Origin: Cloeon dipterum
Lineage: Eukaryota; Arthropoda; Insecta; Ephemeroptera; Baetidae
Direction of reading: 5' to 3'
DNA length: 64,000 nucleotides
Assembly: GCF_949628265.1 (NCBI RefSeq)
Contig: NC_088788.1
Location: 28,196,335-28,260,334, forward strand
In this document: positions 15,301 through 25,200 of the stretch, piece by piece
How the letters are laid out: each line of letters starts with the position of its first letter
Numbering within the stretch: position 1 is the first letter of the stretch
Notes under the pieces: generated by a model
What the model was told of the DNA's origin: nothing
The model's input: the letters and a program-made list of their open reading frames with translations, nothing else
The model's database searches: none
Program-made: the position numbers and the translations under genes

Positions 15301-16700
15301 CCAAATCATGTCGCATTTATTTTCTGTTTGAATCAGAAAATAAAATCATTACTACACTATCTGGATTCATTTTGTGAAACAAAATTTTTTAATTTTAGGT
15401 GGTGGCAGCGGGGAAGCCGTTTCCAGTGCGTAATTGCACGTTCTTCAATCAGACATCTTCTTCCGTGGAGGTGGCATGCACCGCCGGCTTCGATGGCGGC
15501 CTCCCGCAGCATTTTGCTTTGGAGCTTGTGGCCGTCGGCGGCGGTCTGCGCTACAACATCACCTCCGAACAACCCTTTTTCGTCCTCGCTGACCTTGAGC
15601 CCGGGATCACTTTCCAGTTGTCTGTTTACGCAGTCAACGCTAAGGGCCGGTCGCAGCCCACTGTCCTTGACGAAATCAGCTTCCGCGACTCTGACAGACA
15701 CACTGGTAAATATTACCGATGCGTGGTGTATTATTGGAACAAAAAAGTTTTCTCTCACTCTTTCCCTCTCCCTACCAGCATATATGTTCCCGCACAAAGT
15801 TTGCGCGCTCACAAGTTGTGTTTTGTCATAAATTTTTAGTTAGCAGTGCGGCCATCTCTTTGTCTCCGATCGTGGGGGTTGGCACGGGGGTAGCGTTTAC
15901 CCTTGTGGCCCTTTTCCTGTTGCTTGGCATCAAGTCCCGAAGGGCCTGCTCGTCGCCCTCCAACCAGCCAATGACGGCGTCGCCACCAAAAAAGCGGTCC
16001 AACGGAAACCAGCACCAGCCCAAAGACCCTGACATGTACGAAGAGAAAGATCCTGACCTCATTCCTGCCAAGTACCTGGGTAATTGAGGTTTTTCTATCA
16101 TACTCAACTTGTAAAAGTTGTAATCATATGTGTCACAATAAAAAATTTAATTCATTTAAAACTCCTGAGAATCTATAACATGTTTCTTTAAAGAAATCTA
16201 CGAATTTCTTTTTGGTTTGCAGTGATTGGTTCGGACCACGAGCGAGAAGTTGGGACCTCAATTAACAATGGTGTTGTTCAGCTGCAAGATCACCAAAAAT
16301 TCAAACCATGGCCATCGATTTCGCCAAAAGTAACATCGCCTGTGCTGTCCCCTTCGCTGGTAAAATTATAGAAACCACTTTAAGCAAAACCTAAAAATTA
16401 ATGTAGCTGGAAAAATCTCTATATTGTGATCTATTCAACAATAGCACGTAATTAGAACCAATTATTTTCATTTTTTCTGATCCTTAGATGATTTACAAAT
16501 CACAAAAATTCCAGTCTGCAACGCGGCAGGTAGTTGGCAGCGCATCGTGGGGCAACGATCCACTCAGGCTGCCTTCGCCAGGCAGCACAGCAGCAGCCCA
16601 GCAGGCCCAACAGCAGGGCCCGTCGACAGACGTCGAGTTAAATGGGGTTTTCATCAAAGAAAGACTGATGGCCAACAGATTGCCAGAGAGCTGCGTCTAA
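3323..16700 (+). CDS. Sidestep-family immunoglobulin cell-surface receptor (5' part missing)
   Basis: Type I membrane protein of the insect Sidestep (Side) family, receptors/ligands for Beat proteins in axon guidance and synaptic partner choice. Twelve exons fit with consistent phases: 3323-3531, 6774-6884, 8653-8856, 9007-9155, 9208-9352, 9414-9544, 13692-13851, 14260-14543, 15399-15705, 15840-16079, 16223-16359, 16488-16700, about 763 residues. Order: second half of Ig1 (starts YDVRGKSLSEALHW, with the DEGIYRCRVDFKHSP strand typical of Side), Ig2 (exons 2-3), Ig3 (exons 4-5), Ig4 (exons 6-7, with the family motif LTHNTSARII), Ig5 (exon 8), fibronectin III (exon 9), one membrane helix (VGVGTGVAFTLVALFLLLGI, exon 10) followed by KSRR as stop-transfer, then a roughly 140-residue cytoplasmic tail. 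The N-terminus and signal peptide are outside the window. The family is sure; which member (side or one of side-II to side-VIII) is not. The frame ends -PESCV, a PDZ-ligand-like terminus. Confidence 0.93.
4867..4887 (+). repeat. (TGC)7 microsatellite
   Basis: Seven uninterrupted TGC units in intron sequence, followed by a short CA-rich stretch. Read on the other strand it is GCA/CAG. Confidence 0.95.
6504..6523 (+). repeat. (TC)10 microsatellite (GAGA on the other strand)
   Basis: Ten uninterrupted TC dinucleotides in intron sequence 250 bp upstream of the Ig2 exon. GAGA tracts can bind GAGA factor in insects, but one simple repeat is weak evidence of that. Confidence 0.95.
6885..8652 (+). 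other. Sidestep-family gene, intron splitting Ig2
   Basis: A 1.8-kb intron with donor GGTCAGT and acceptor TTTTTAG. Nothing else recognised; GC-poor except for a patch around 7220-7480. Confidence 0.75.
9545..13691 (+). other. Sidestep-family gene, large intron splitting Ig4
   Basis: A 4.1-kb intron between HN (9544) and GLLLTHN (13692); the joined reading recreates the family's HNG turn. It contains three GC-rich islands (about 10370-10790, 11810-12330, 13030-13400) between very AT-rich stretches. Open frames there lack family resemblance and run on both strands, as expected from composition. An imperfect inverted repeat that could form a small hairpin sits at about 11664-11686. Confidence 0.75.
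14544..15398 (+). other. Sidestep-family gene, intron between Ig5 and FN3 exons
   Basis: An AT-rich 855-nt intron with donor AGGTAAAT and acceptor AATTTTAG. I see nothing in it. Confidence 0.8.
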
Positions 16701-18450
16701 AAAGTCAGCACGCAGGAACCAGAGACGAATTGAGTGTGTTGAACTGAAAAGACAAATTTTCTTCATCCTTGACAACTGATTGCGGACCTTCAGATACAAT
16801 GTTTTTATCGCAAACTGATCTCTGTTCACTATGTAGTTATATAGGTGGATATAGGAAGATAGCCATATCACTTGGTTCGATTTTGCTCAAGGGGTGGACA
16901 TATCGTTTTGCATTTACTCGGGAGTGACAATGAAACCCAGGTTGAAAAAGTGACGCGACCGAAATTATTTCCACATATCGTTGAGCACCAAATTATAGTT
17001 TCTTGCTCGTTTTATTGGAGCTCGATAGTGGAGAACTTCAATCCCCTATTATGTTGAGGTCCATCAATGAATTTAATGAGTGCCTCAATTAATTTCTAGA
17101 ACAAAATGTTAGAATCCCATTACAGCAGTGAGTTCCTTTCAATGATATCATAAATTTCAAATATATCTTAATTGGTCTATGTACAGCAGACGTCAACTTT
17201 AATAATATGAATTTTTTACAAACATACTCTCATATCAAAACCATTGTTGAAACAGCGACGATTATATTATCATCATTTTTCTCTGCAGCCAATTGTCAGA
17301 ATGCAGATCAAACGCAGTGTAAAAATTTCCAAACGCAAATGTAATTAATCCCTCCTCCCGAAACTTTCCCCGCTGGCATTTTCCTTGTAAAAAGCGAAAC
17401 TATCTACGGTGCATATCCCTGAAATATCTCTTTTCATGAAGAACATGAGATTATGTCCTGTCATACGATTTACACTGAGATGACGTGAGAAGATGGAAAA
17501 AATATAATACTGTTTGTTAATATCTCATCAATGTGACTGACTGTAATAATATTTATTATGTAACACACAATAATTATAATTCCACTATGAGAATAATACA
17601 GAAATTAAATATTTAAGGCGCTCTTGTGATACGATTTTGTCATGATTTTCACGTTGTTGTTTTATTGTTGGAGTATAATAGTTGGAAAAATGTGTGACCG
17701 CGCAGGGACAAAATAAACGAGAAATTGGAAGTTTTAAATGAACGTGTGCAAAAGGTAAATGATGATTGAAATTGGAAGGGAGAGTGAAATATGTCTTCAT
17801 GTACAACAGAGAAATAAAGACAGACTACAATATAAGTCGTGTTTATATCACAATCTCTAAATCCTAACTTTCTGTTAGGAAAACAAAGTGCATATATCTT
17901 TGTAAATTTTTATTTCATTGTTTTAATAAACATGTACGTGCTGTCTGTACTTATCTTTTGATCAAATTGATAATTTAAAAAATGTTATTTTGGTCGCAGT
18001 ACCATGTTAACACCAAGTTTGTTTAGTCCGAGCTAAAATGCTCTTTTCACATTATTTCAATGATATATATTAGTCATTTGAAAACATTTTCGACTTTATT
18101 TCAGTTACCAATGAAGGTAGTGCAAATTGTTAATAAGTATGAGGGTGCTATGACACAACTGGAAATGAGAAATCAAAATGTGCGTATTATAGCATGTTTT
18201 ATTGTGTTGGTCTTGGTTTCTTTAAATAATCCACTTAATCCTACTCTCACATTCAAGTGAATAATGCGTAGCAAAGTCAATATATTATGGTATTTGCTCA
18301 TTTCACGGACACTGAAAAACAGTCTCTCTGCGCGCGCTCTTTTAAGGCCATGAAGTGATGATCTGCTAGTGCTACCAGTTGTTTTCATATCGGAGAGGGC
18401 TTTCTTTCTTCTTCATCGTTAACATAATCATACAAACTTACAAGCTAGAG
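16701..18450 (+). other. Presumed 3' UTR of the Sidestep-family gene and spacer
   Basis: Non-coding, AT-rich. AATAAA signals on the plus strand occur at 17712-17717, 17813-17818 and 17925-17930; any of them could end the transcript about 1.0-1.2 kb after the stop. No other gene recognised. Confidence 0.5.
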
Positions 18451-18457
18451 AAAAATA

Positions 18458-18463
18458 TTTATT
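18458..18463 (-). terminator. Candidate poly(A) signal of the helix-hairpin-helix gene
   Basis: AATAAA on the minus strand, 856 nt beyond the stop codon at 19319-19321. It is the best canonical signal I saw downstream. The intervening 3' UTR would include a CA-rich low-complexity stretch (minus strand of about 18590-18660). Confidence 0.4.
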
Positions 18464-19318
18464 TCCATTTCTTTCACTAGTCGAGAACAGTTTGAAAATT
18501 AACATTAAGGAGACACAAATTAAGGAGAAGCAGCGGCGGCAAATACTCTCTCGTTGGGGGCTTCAGCCTTGCCAAGGCTTACTAATGTGTTTGTGTGTTG
18601 AATGTCTAGATGTGTTAGTGGATGAATGAGAGTGAGTTGGTGTGGGTGTGTGATGTTGGCAGAACCAATGCTCGGTATTTACACAAGACATAAAGATGTG
18701 AATCAAATCGAAAAGACAATCATCAATTGAATTTAGGTGCGTCGAGACCTCAAGATCTTTGGCACCACGAGCTGTCGCGCTCAGACAGCTAAATTCGCAA
18801 AAAAACAGAGCCAAAGCTGTTCAAACTCAGTAGTCAGTAATTAGAATTTATACAGAAAAGTCTAAGCCAGTGCCAAAAATCGATAGACTCAATCACCTTT
18901 TTGTGGGACTCATCAATTTCCAAAGCCACTACTAGAGTAGACTTGCGTGACAAGGAAGCATCGATCAGTCCACCAGAGGGTGGCAGAATCAACATTTTTA
19001 CATCGTTCAGAATGCAAAATCAACCAGTATTGATAATCGTCAATTGAACACCCCCTGGTCATAAGATGCAGATTTTCAGTGTCAAATCTTGTGTGCTTCT
19101 GGATTTAGACAACTCCGATTTAAAAAAGAATACAAACTGCATGCAGGAGGAATTAGTCCAAATTTTTATACATCTAGTCCTCTTTTAAGGATGAGAGAAA
19201 TTATATTGAATTCAAGGACTAATGGTGAGAACAACTTGCCCTGGCGTCCTGCTTGGAATGTAATGCTCTTAATAAATACAAAACAAAGAAACTACACGTG
19301 GTGTTTGCCACAGAGCCC

Positions 19319-22300
19319 CTAGTCTTCGCCTCCATCAACTTTGGGCCGCTTCGCCGCTGGCTGCTCATCGATGGCAGCCTCCTTCTCGGCGGCTGTTTCC
19401 GTTGTGGTTGTCGTCATCTCCTCTTTCTTCTTTTCAGGTTCGTCAGGCTGCACTTGTTTAGGCTCCTCGGCGGCCGGCTCTGGCTCCTTTTCGGCCACGA
19501 TTGGCTCTGGTGCGGGAGCACCTGCTGCCGGCTGAGATTCTTCCTTGGCCTCTTCAGGCAAGTCCTGACTGCTAGACTCTTCGTTGCCCGTGTTTGCTTC
19601 CATCGAGTCTTCGGTTGGTGCCTCAAGTAACGAGTCTTCTGGGCTGACGATAATACCCGTTGGGGCTGGAGAGTCCTTGCTGCTTGTGTCCTGTGTACTG
19701 TCATCTGAGATGGACTCCTGCTAACAATAATAAACAATTAGTACAGCTGAATTTATCCAATTAGACTTGATGTGAACCATTCCATTTGATTGTTAACTAC
19801 AAGTGCAAATCTAATCAAGATTTTGATGATAATTTTATGGTTTTATAACTCCAAAAATCTTAGAACAGTCAGGTTAATTAAACAGTTATTCAACATCTGC
19901 AGAATTAAAAATGAATGGATTGTGTTATCTCCCTGCTTTGAGCAAGCCATTGTTAGCAAATCGACAGAATGTCAGATGCCGCACACAAAAATTCATTTTT
20001 CAGTGTTCATATAAACTGGATTTTTATCCTGCCCACAAGTGGTTTTGCCTTGTCCCATTGTTCAATGGTTACGAGATAAAGAAAACTATGTGGTGTGAAC
20101 ATTCAAATTAATTCCGTTATAAAATGAGGTTCCAGAAATTCTAGTCGAAGTAAATAATGATATAATATGAAGGGACAAACAATAATTTAAGTTGATTTTG
20201 AATTCTATTTTTAGTTCCAATCAGCAAGACCAATTTGGAGTTACAGCATTTCAATTGAAAGTATTTTTAATTACGGAATGCACAAGAATTAAAATTGATC
20301 AACTGGCTATCTTTTATTTATTTCTAGTTATTACCATTAAAATTAACAAGAGATTAAAAACCATAAAATTTGAAGGCATATGCATTAATGAACAGGTTTC
20401 TTACTCTCCAGATGTTTTAAGCAAAAATGAAAAATAATGAAAAAGACGTCATACAAACTCAGAAATATGTTCATAATCATCTTGTTAGATATTCAATACT
20501 CACATCTGTTTTGGATATTCCATTGGCAGCTGTATGATGAGAGTTTCCATTCTTGGGGGCCTCTTCCAACAGTTCAGGCTTATTCACGGAGATAATGTAG
20601 TGTGACCAGAGAGCCAACTCTACTTTGTGAGGAGTCCAGGCATCTTCTTCAGCCGGAGGAGGGTCTGCTGAGATGCAGCATGGTTAGATTTAAAACAAAA
20701 ACTATTCAAATGCTTATATTACTTTCTTTGTTGAGCCTGTCCACGACTGTCTTAATGTGCTGCACGAAATTCAAGTACTCTTTAGTAGTATAGTCAATGC
20801 CTTCAAAGTCTGGAATGGCCATGAGGCATTCGTCGGCCATGAAAGGTGCCTCTTCTGGGCAAGCAGCAGCCAAAAGGGCAGAGGCCATTGTGGTGCCGAC
20901 ACCCTTCAGGTTGGTCAGTGCGGTGATGGCGCTCTCCAAATTTGGCAACTTTCGGAAAGCTTTCTTTGTTTCAGACATTACGGCTTTGGGCGTGTTCACT
21001 TTGATTAGGTAAGACAGCTGCGGGTAGAATTTGCCTCTCTGTGGAAATGAATGACAGTGTCGGAACATTAAAACCAGTTAAAAACAACCGGCTCTCTTTG
21101 TAATCAATTGTCATTTCTGTTGAAAGAGAGTAAAGTTTTTTAAGACTAAAGCTTGTATTAGGGTCTAGTAAAAAAATAATCCAAAGTTTAACAAATATCG
21201 CGGTTGTTTTTTAACAAAATATTATGTTTCAGTGTACTTATAACAGCATTTTAAATGCACTTTGTATTGTGAAAGCATGTTTGACATAAAATATGTGAGA
21301 AAAACAACACAAAACATTATTTACAATTAATCTGCTACATTAAGCATCATTCGTGCCTTTATCAACTAGACTTTTTATATACAACATAAAATAGTGAATG
21401 AGGGCTACATTAATCCAACATCAATGATAATACGCATAATCATTAATGAAAAATTAATTTTAGCTTTATAGCAAAAAATGTATGATGGAAAATTTTTATC
21501 TCTCACTTCAGCATTATCAATGCGAAGAAAGTTTAAACTTACAGCCAATTTCCATTTCATAGCCTGGACCAGTTCTTCGTGGTTTAAGTGGCGGTCTTTG
21601 CCCCGAGATTTTAACACCTTCGGAAGCTCGTTCTGGTACCTGCAGACAAAAACGAGAAGACCTTAGGCGAGGAAAAGTAAATGCAAGACAGGTGGACTCT
21701 GACAAGGAGGAAGTTCACAAGTAAAGGTGCAACGTTTCGCTCGGCTTTCAAGATTGGTTAGTCACTCTTTTCCTGGTGAATAATAGAGACAGCTAGTTTT
21801 ATTTCTACACTTCCTGCCGAGCAACGTTTTCTAATTCCCTGACTCCGCTCGTTTCAACTCGGGAGAGAAGATGCGCGAGCTAAATTAAGAAGCGCTAGTG
21901 GAGAAAGCAAAGGGTTTTTTTTGTTCTAGACAGAGAAGTAGACGAGGCTTCTCCAGTAATTTACTGTCGTTTTATTTCGTCTCAGCTTCTCGAATACGCA
22001 GGAAAAACGAGATTAAACACAAGTTATCTAGAAACGAGTCTGTTTAATCAGCCATAAGAGAATATGGCTTTTTGCCGTTGAGCTTTGATTGATAAGATGT
22101 CATTACCAGAGACGATTATATGAGATGTTCTTAATGCAAACATACGACAGTGTTCATACGAACTCATTAAATACTGGCGCTCGTAGTTTTCTGATATTTG
22201 CAAGCAATTTAAGTCAAGTGGTCCTTGAAACTCAAATTATTTCTTTTAGATCTTGGCCGAAAAAGCCGGACCCTGTGCGAGGAAACGAGTTTTGAGACTG

Positions 22301-24943
22301 CTTATGAATCCCAATAGCAACCAATGAGCAAACTTCTGGTAGCAACCGGCGCCAAGCACAGAGAAAGGCCTCCACTGCTACCGCCGCACCGAAATATTTA
22401 AAAAGAAAATTTAACTCTTAGACTTGGTCTTATGCTAAAAATAATAAATAGGTTTTGGATCATACAAATTAGCACAAAGTCAGACGATATACCCAAATTT
22501 TGACCTGTAATTTTTTTTGCTTGAAGCAAGCGTAATACAATCTTTGTTGTGTTCATTATTATTTATTATCAATAAAGGTTTTCAACCTTTATGTTAATTC
22601 ATTGAAAGTGGAACTTTGGCCAAGCACCCGCTTAAACTAGATTCTTGCATTTGCGGCTCAGAGTGGAATTAAAATGAAGATTGAAAGTTCTTTTCAAAGA
22701 AACTTTCAAACCGACGAATGATAAAGTGTCTTAAGCTTAGCCAAAGTTACAACGGCAGCTGAGCACGTGACCAATAATCTGCTGGCTGGCATAGTGGCAT
22801 GGTGCAGCGAGCTAATGACAAAGCCTCGTTCTTGACACTTGACAAAGGAAAAATTCATCTCACACAAAATCATCCAGGATTTTAGGAACAAAAAGCTCAT
22901 AAAAAAGTTTTGTACCTATTTTCCTAGTTGCACGTTTATTTATTAAAGTCACATTTTTCGTTCCATCTTTTAACTCTTTATATTCCCTTGATGGAATTTT
23001 GGGATCGTGAAATAGGTTTGTAGTAAAAAGGGAGAGTGGCAGGGTTTTCAAAAGTATCAGTCACTTGCTTCTCTTTTTGTTCGTGCTTAGCTGCGAGTGC
23101 AAACAATCGTGATCCCTACAGCTTCTGTTGCGGGGTTAAATTTTGTTTCACTGGCTAACTAATGCTGATGATGCTTGGGAGGCTGTGACAGTGGCTGTCC
23201 AGAACGAGAACGTGCGATGGCATAATATATATTTCTCTTCAGAATTCAATCAACAGACGAGCCGCCCAGCCTTAAACTAATTCAACGTAAAGTGGAGCAA
23301 TATTTTGTAGCTTCCGTATTTTTACTCTCTACGCGTTTTTACATTTCAAATCTAATGTTGTATAAATGACTGAGAATATTGAAGCATAATTTGAAACAGA
23401 GTGAGCAATTTTTTTTAATTATTATGCAGAGAGACTGAGTTACGTATAAACAATGCGCTTAGAGCAAGCTATTGTGAATAAAAATTAATTATAATAAAAA
23501 AATATCCAAACGCAAAATTAATCACGCTTGCAATAATGTATACTGGGTGCGATGCAGAATTGGAAGCATTCATCTGCAATAATTAAAAGATGGAAGGGAG
23601 CGACGACGCAAGGGAAGAGCACCCCTGGCAGTGCTGTGGCAGCTCGAGCCGTAGCGAAGCAAAAAGCAGGCGAGCGCGTTGCTGCGCACAGCCAGCGGAA
23701 ATTTCCACCGCTCGAGTGAGTGAGCAGGCGAGCGAGTGCGCGCCTGTGCGCCGGCCAGCCAGCTATCAATCCGCTCTCCAGCAAATAGCACACGCACGTA
23801 CATAAAACGCCAGCGAGGCGCCTCAAAGGAGACTAAGTCACACACAACAGTCCTAGTCCACCTGGCGGGTGCGATATTTGCCCCGACCGACACACACGAT
23901 GTGGTCCGCGAAAGCGAGAGAGAGCGGCGCGAGCGAGAGAAAGAGAGAGAGAGAGAGCGCGCGACTGCTGCTGCAGCAGAGCAAGCAGATGGAGGCGCAG
24001 TTGTCGTCAGGCAGAGCGGAGCGGATGTACCACCGTTCGCGCTCCCAGATTAAAATAAACACGATCGAACCCAAAGAAAAGTGGCCCGCAATGAGGGAAA
24101 AAAAGTGGCCACTGGGTCCCTAGGTGGGCCGTGAGGGGCCTGCGGGAAGAATAAAAAAGGGGAATCGGGGGAGGGAAAATCGACCGGACGGCCGCTCGCC
24201 GCCTGTCATTCAAAATGCATGATAGCGATCGCGCGTTTGACGCATCAGCCGGCGGACGGCCCGGCGGGGCGAGCGAGCCGGTGCCGGTTCGCGCCGGCAG
24301 CCGGACCGGGGTGGCTTCGGCAGGTCGGCAGACGACCCTGCACGGGGTTGGCAGGCGGCGTCAATTCCCCAGCGAGCAGGAATGGCTATGGTCTCCATTT
24401 TGAAATGCGGCGAGCGATTTCGTAAGATATGCGGGGCTTTCCGCGGCCGCGGGACGCTCCGGAACGGCAGGCGGCCATGGAGGTGGCCACCCTGGGCCAA
24501 GGCCTACGACTGGAAAGGGACTGGGCCGGTTCGGGGCCGGCTAGAGACACCCCCGAGCGCGAGGCGTCATTTGCTAACGTCACCTGGCTGCATGACGCCA
24601 GCGAGTGCACGGCCTCCAGGGACGCCTGGACGCTCGTCCGACCGGCGTCCGGACGGCTTGGTGCACGTGACGGCGGGGGCGGAGCCGGCGGCGGTCGTGG
24701 GGCTCGGAGACGGGCACCGAGGGCCGTGCGACGAACGGGTTCATTGACTCGCTCGCGGGCTTGTGGTAGAGCCATTTCGTTAAACACTCACCATTTGTCC
24801 AGTTTGATCAGTTCCTCGGGTTTCTTGACCTTCTTCAGCTCGGCTTTCAGTCGTACGGCGTCTGTATATAAACTCAGTACAAATTTGTACTGCTCTGAGG
24901 TTCCTTTTGAGAAGAAAGTGGCTGTGTCCATCGAGGAAGCCAT
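19319..24943 (-). CDS. Helix-hairpin-helix protein with acidic tail and Myc-like nuclear signal, function unknown
   Basis: Five exons on the minus strand: 24943-24792, 21639-21543, 21038-20723, 20667-20504, 19720-19319, giving 376 residues with all phases closing. The conserved-looking part is residues 1-190: a helical N-terminus (TSEQYKFVLSLYTDAV, then KWYQNELPKVLKSRGKDRHL, then HEELVQAMKWK and RGKFYPQLSYLIKVNTPKAV) followed by a helix-hairpin-helix-like motif LKGVGTTMASALLAA with GVG at 129-131, the sort used for non-sequence-specific DNA binding in glycosylase-type proteins. Residues after about 240 are acidic, Pro/Glu/Thr-rich and probably disordered. The end, PAAKRPKVD at 364-372, closely resembles the c-Myc nuclear localisation signal (PAAKRVKLD). 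I recognise an uncharacterised metazoan family but know no assigned function. Nuclear, DNA-linked role is inference. ATG 24943 is used; a second in-frame ATG follows four codons later. Confidence 0.88.
19721..20503 (-). other. Intron 4 of the helix-hairpin-helix gene
   Basis: AT-rich 783-nt intron, donor ATGTGAGT and acceptor TTGTTAG directly followed by CAG. Nothing else recognised. Confidence 0.8.
23942..23957 (+). repeat. (AG)8 microsatellite inside a GA-rich tract
   Basis: Eight AG units within a longer purine-rich stretch (about 23905-23960) next to the GC-rich island. Possible GAGA-type promoter element; not tested. Confidence 0.9.
24190..24760. promoter_or_regulatory. GC-rich, CpG-dense island beside the first coding exon
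   Basis: A strikingly GC-rich block in an AT-rich setting, with several stop-poor frames on both strands and frequent CG dinucleotides. It ends about 30 bp from exon 1 of the helix-hairpin-helix gene, so it lies at the start of intron 1. A CpG-island promoter or enhancer is the simplest reading; an unrecognised plus-strand exon cannot be excluded. Confidence 0.4.
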
Positions 24944-25200
24944 TTCTCAGTCGAACGCGAGCAGTTTAGTGCCTCTGCTTTGCTTCGAGAGCTCAAATGC
25001 GCAGTCTCACACTGAATCTGCTAGATGGCAGCAGCGTCGAGGCAGGTGTTGACCGCAGCTGCCGCAGCAAAGCAGCAGTGTTGGCACAATGGCAGCAAAA
25101 ATGCTCGACAACTTCGATCCCGGCCCGTTGACGTCATCACATTCCGCGAGCGACCAATCACTATTGCTGGCTCTGGCCATGTGACACTTCCTCACCAATG
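24944..25200 (-). promoter_or_regulatory. Likely promoter of the helix-hairpin-helix gene
   Basis: Within 260 bp upstream of the start codon there is a perfect CRE octamer TGACGTCA (25129-25136) and two CCAAT boxes in plus orientation (25153-25157 and about 25194-25198). Clusters of CRE and CCAAT are typical of housekeeping promoters. The transcription start is not visible. Confidence 0.45.

Larger units (their letters stand above)
21640..24791 (-). other. Intron 1 of the helix-hairpin-helix gene
   Basis: A 3.15-kb intron (donor GGTGAGTG, acceptor GTCTGCAG). The 3' half is AT-rich and featureless apart from a perfect 9-bp hairpin (ATAAAGGTT / AACCTTTAT) at 22572-22592. The 5' half is very GC-rich with CpG-dense sequence from about 23580 to 24760, see the separate entry. 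Confidence 0.75.

Noticed and set aside
15226..15831. 201-codon plus-strand frame
   Set aside because: It is the wrong frame of the FN3 exon (15399-15705); the frame starting VVAAGKPFPVRN has the correct phase and domain.
22572..22592. Perfect 9-bp hairpin as a microRNA candidate
   Set aside because: Stem too short for a pre-miRNA and no known insect miRNA seed was recognised.
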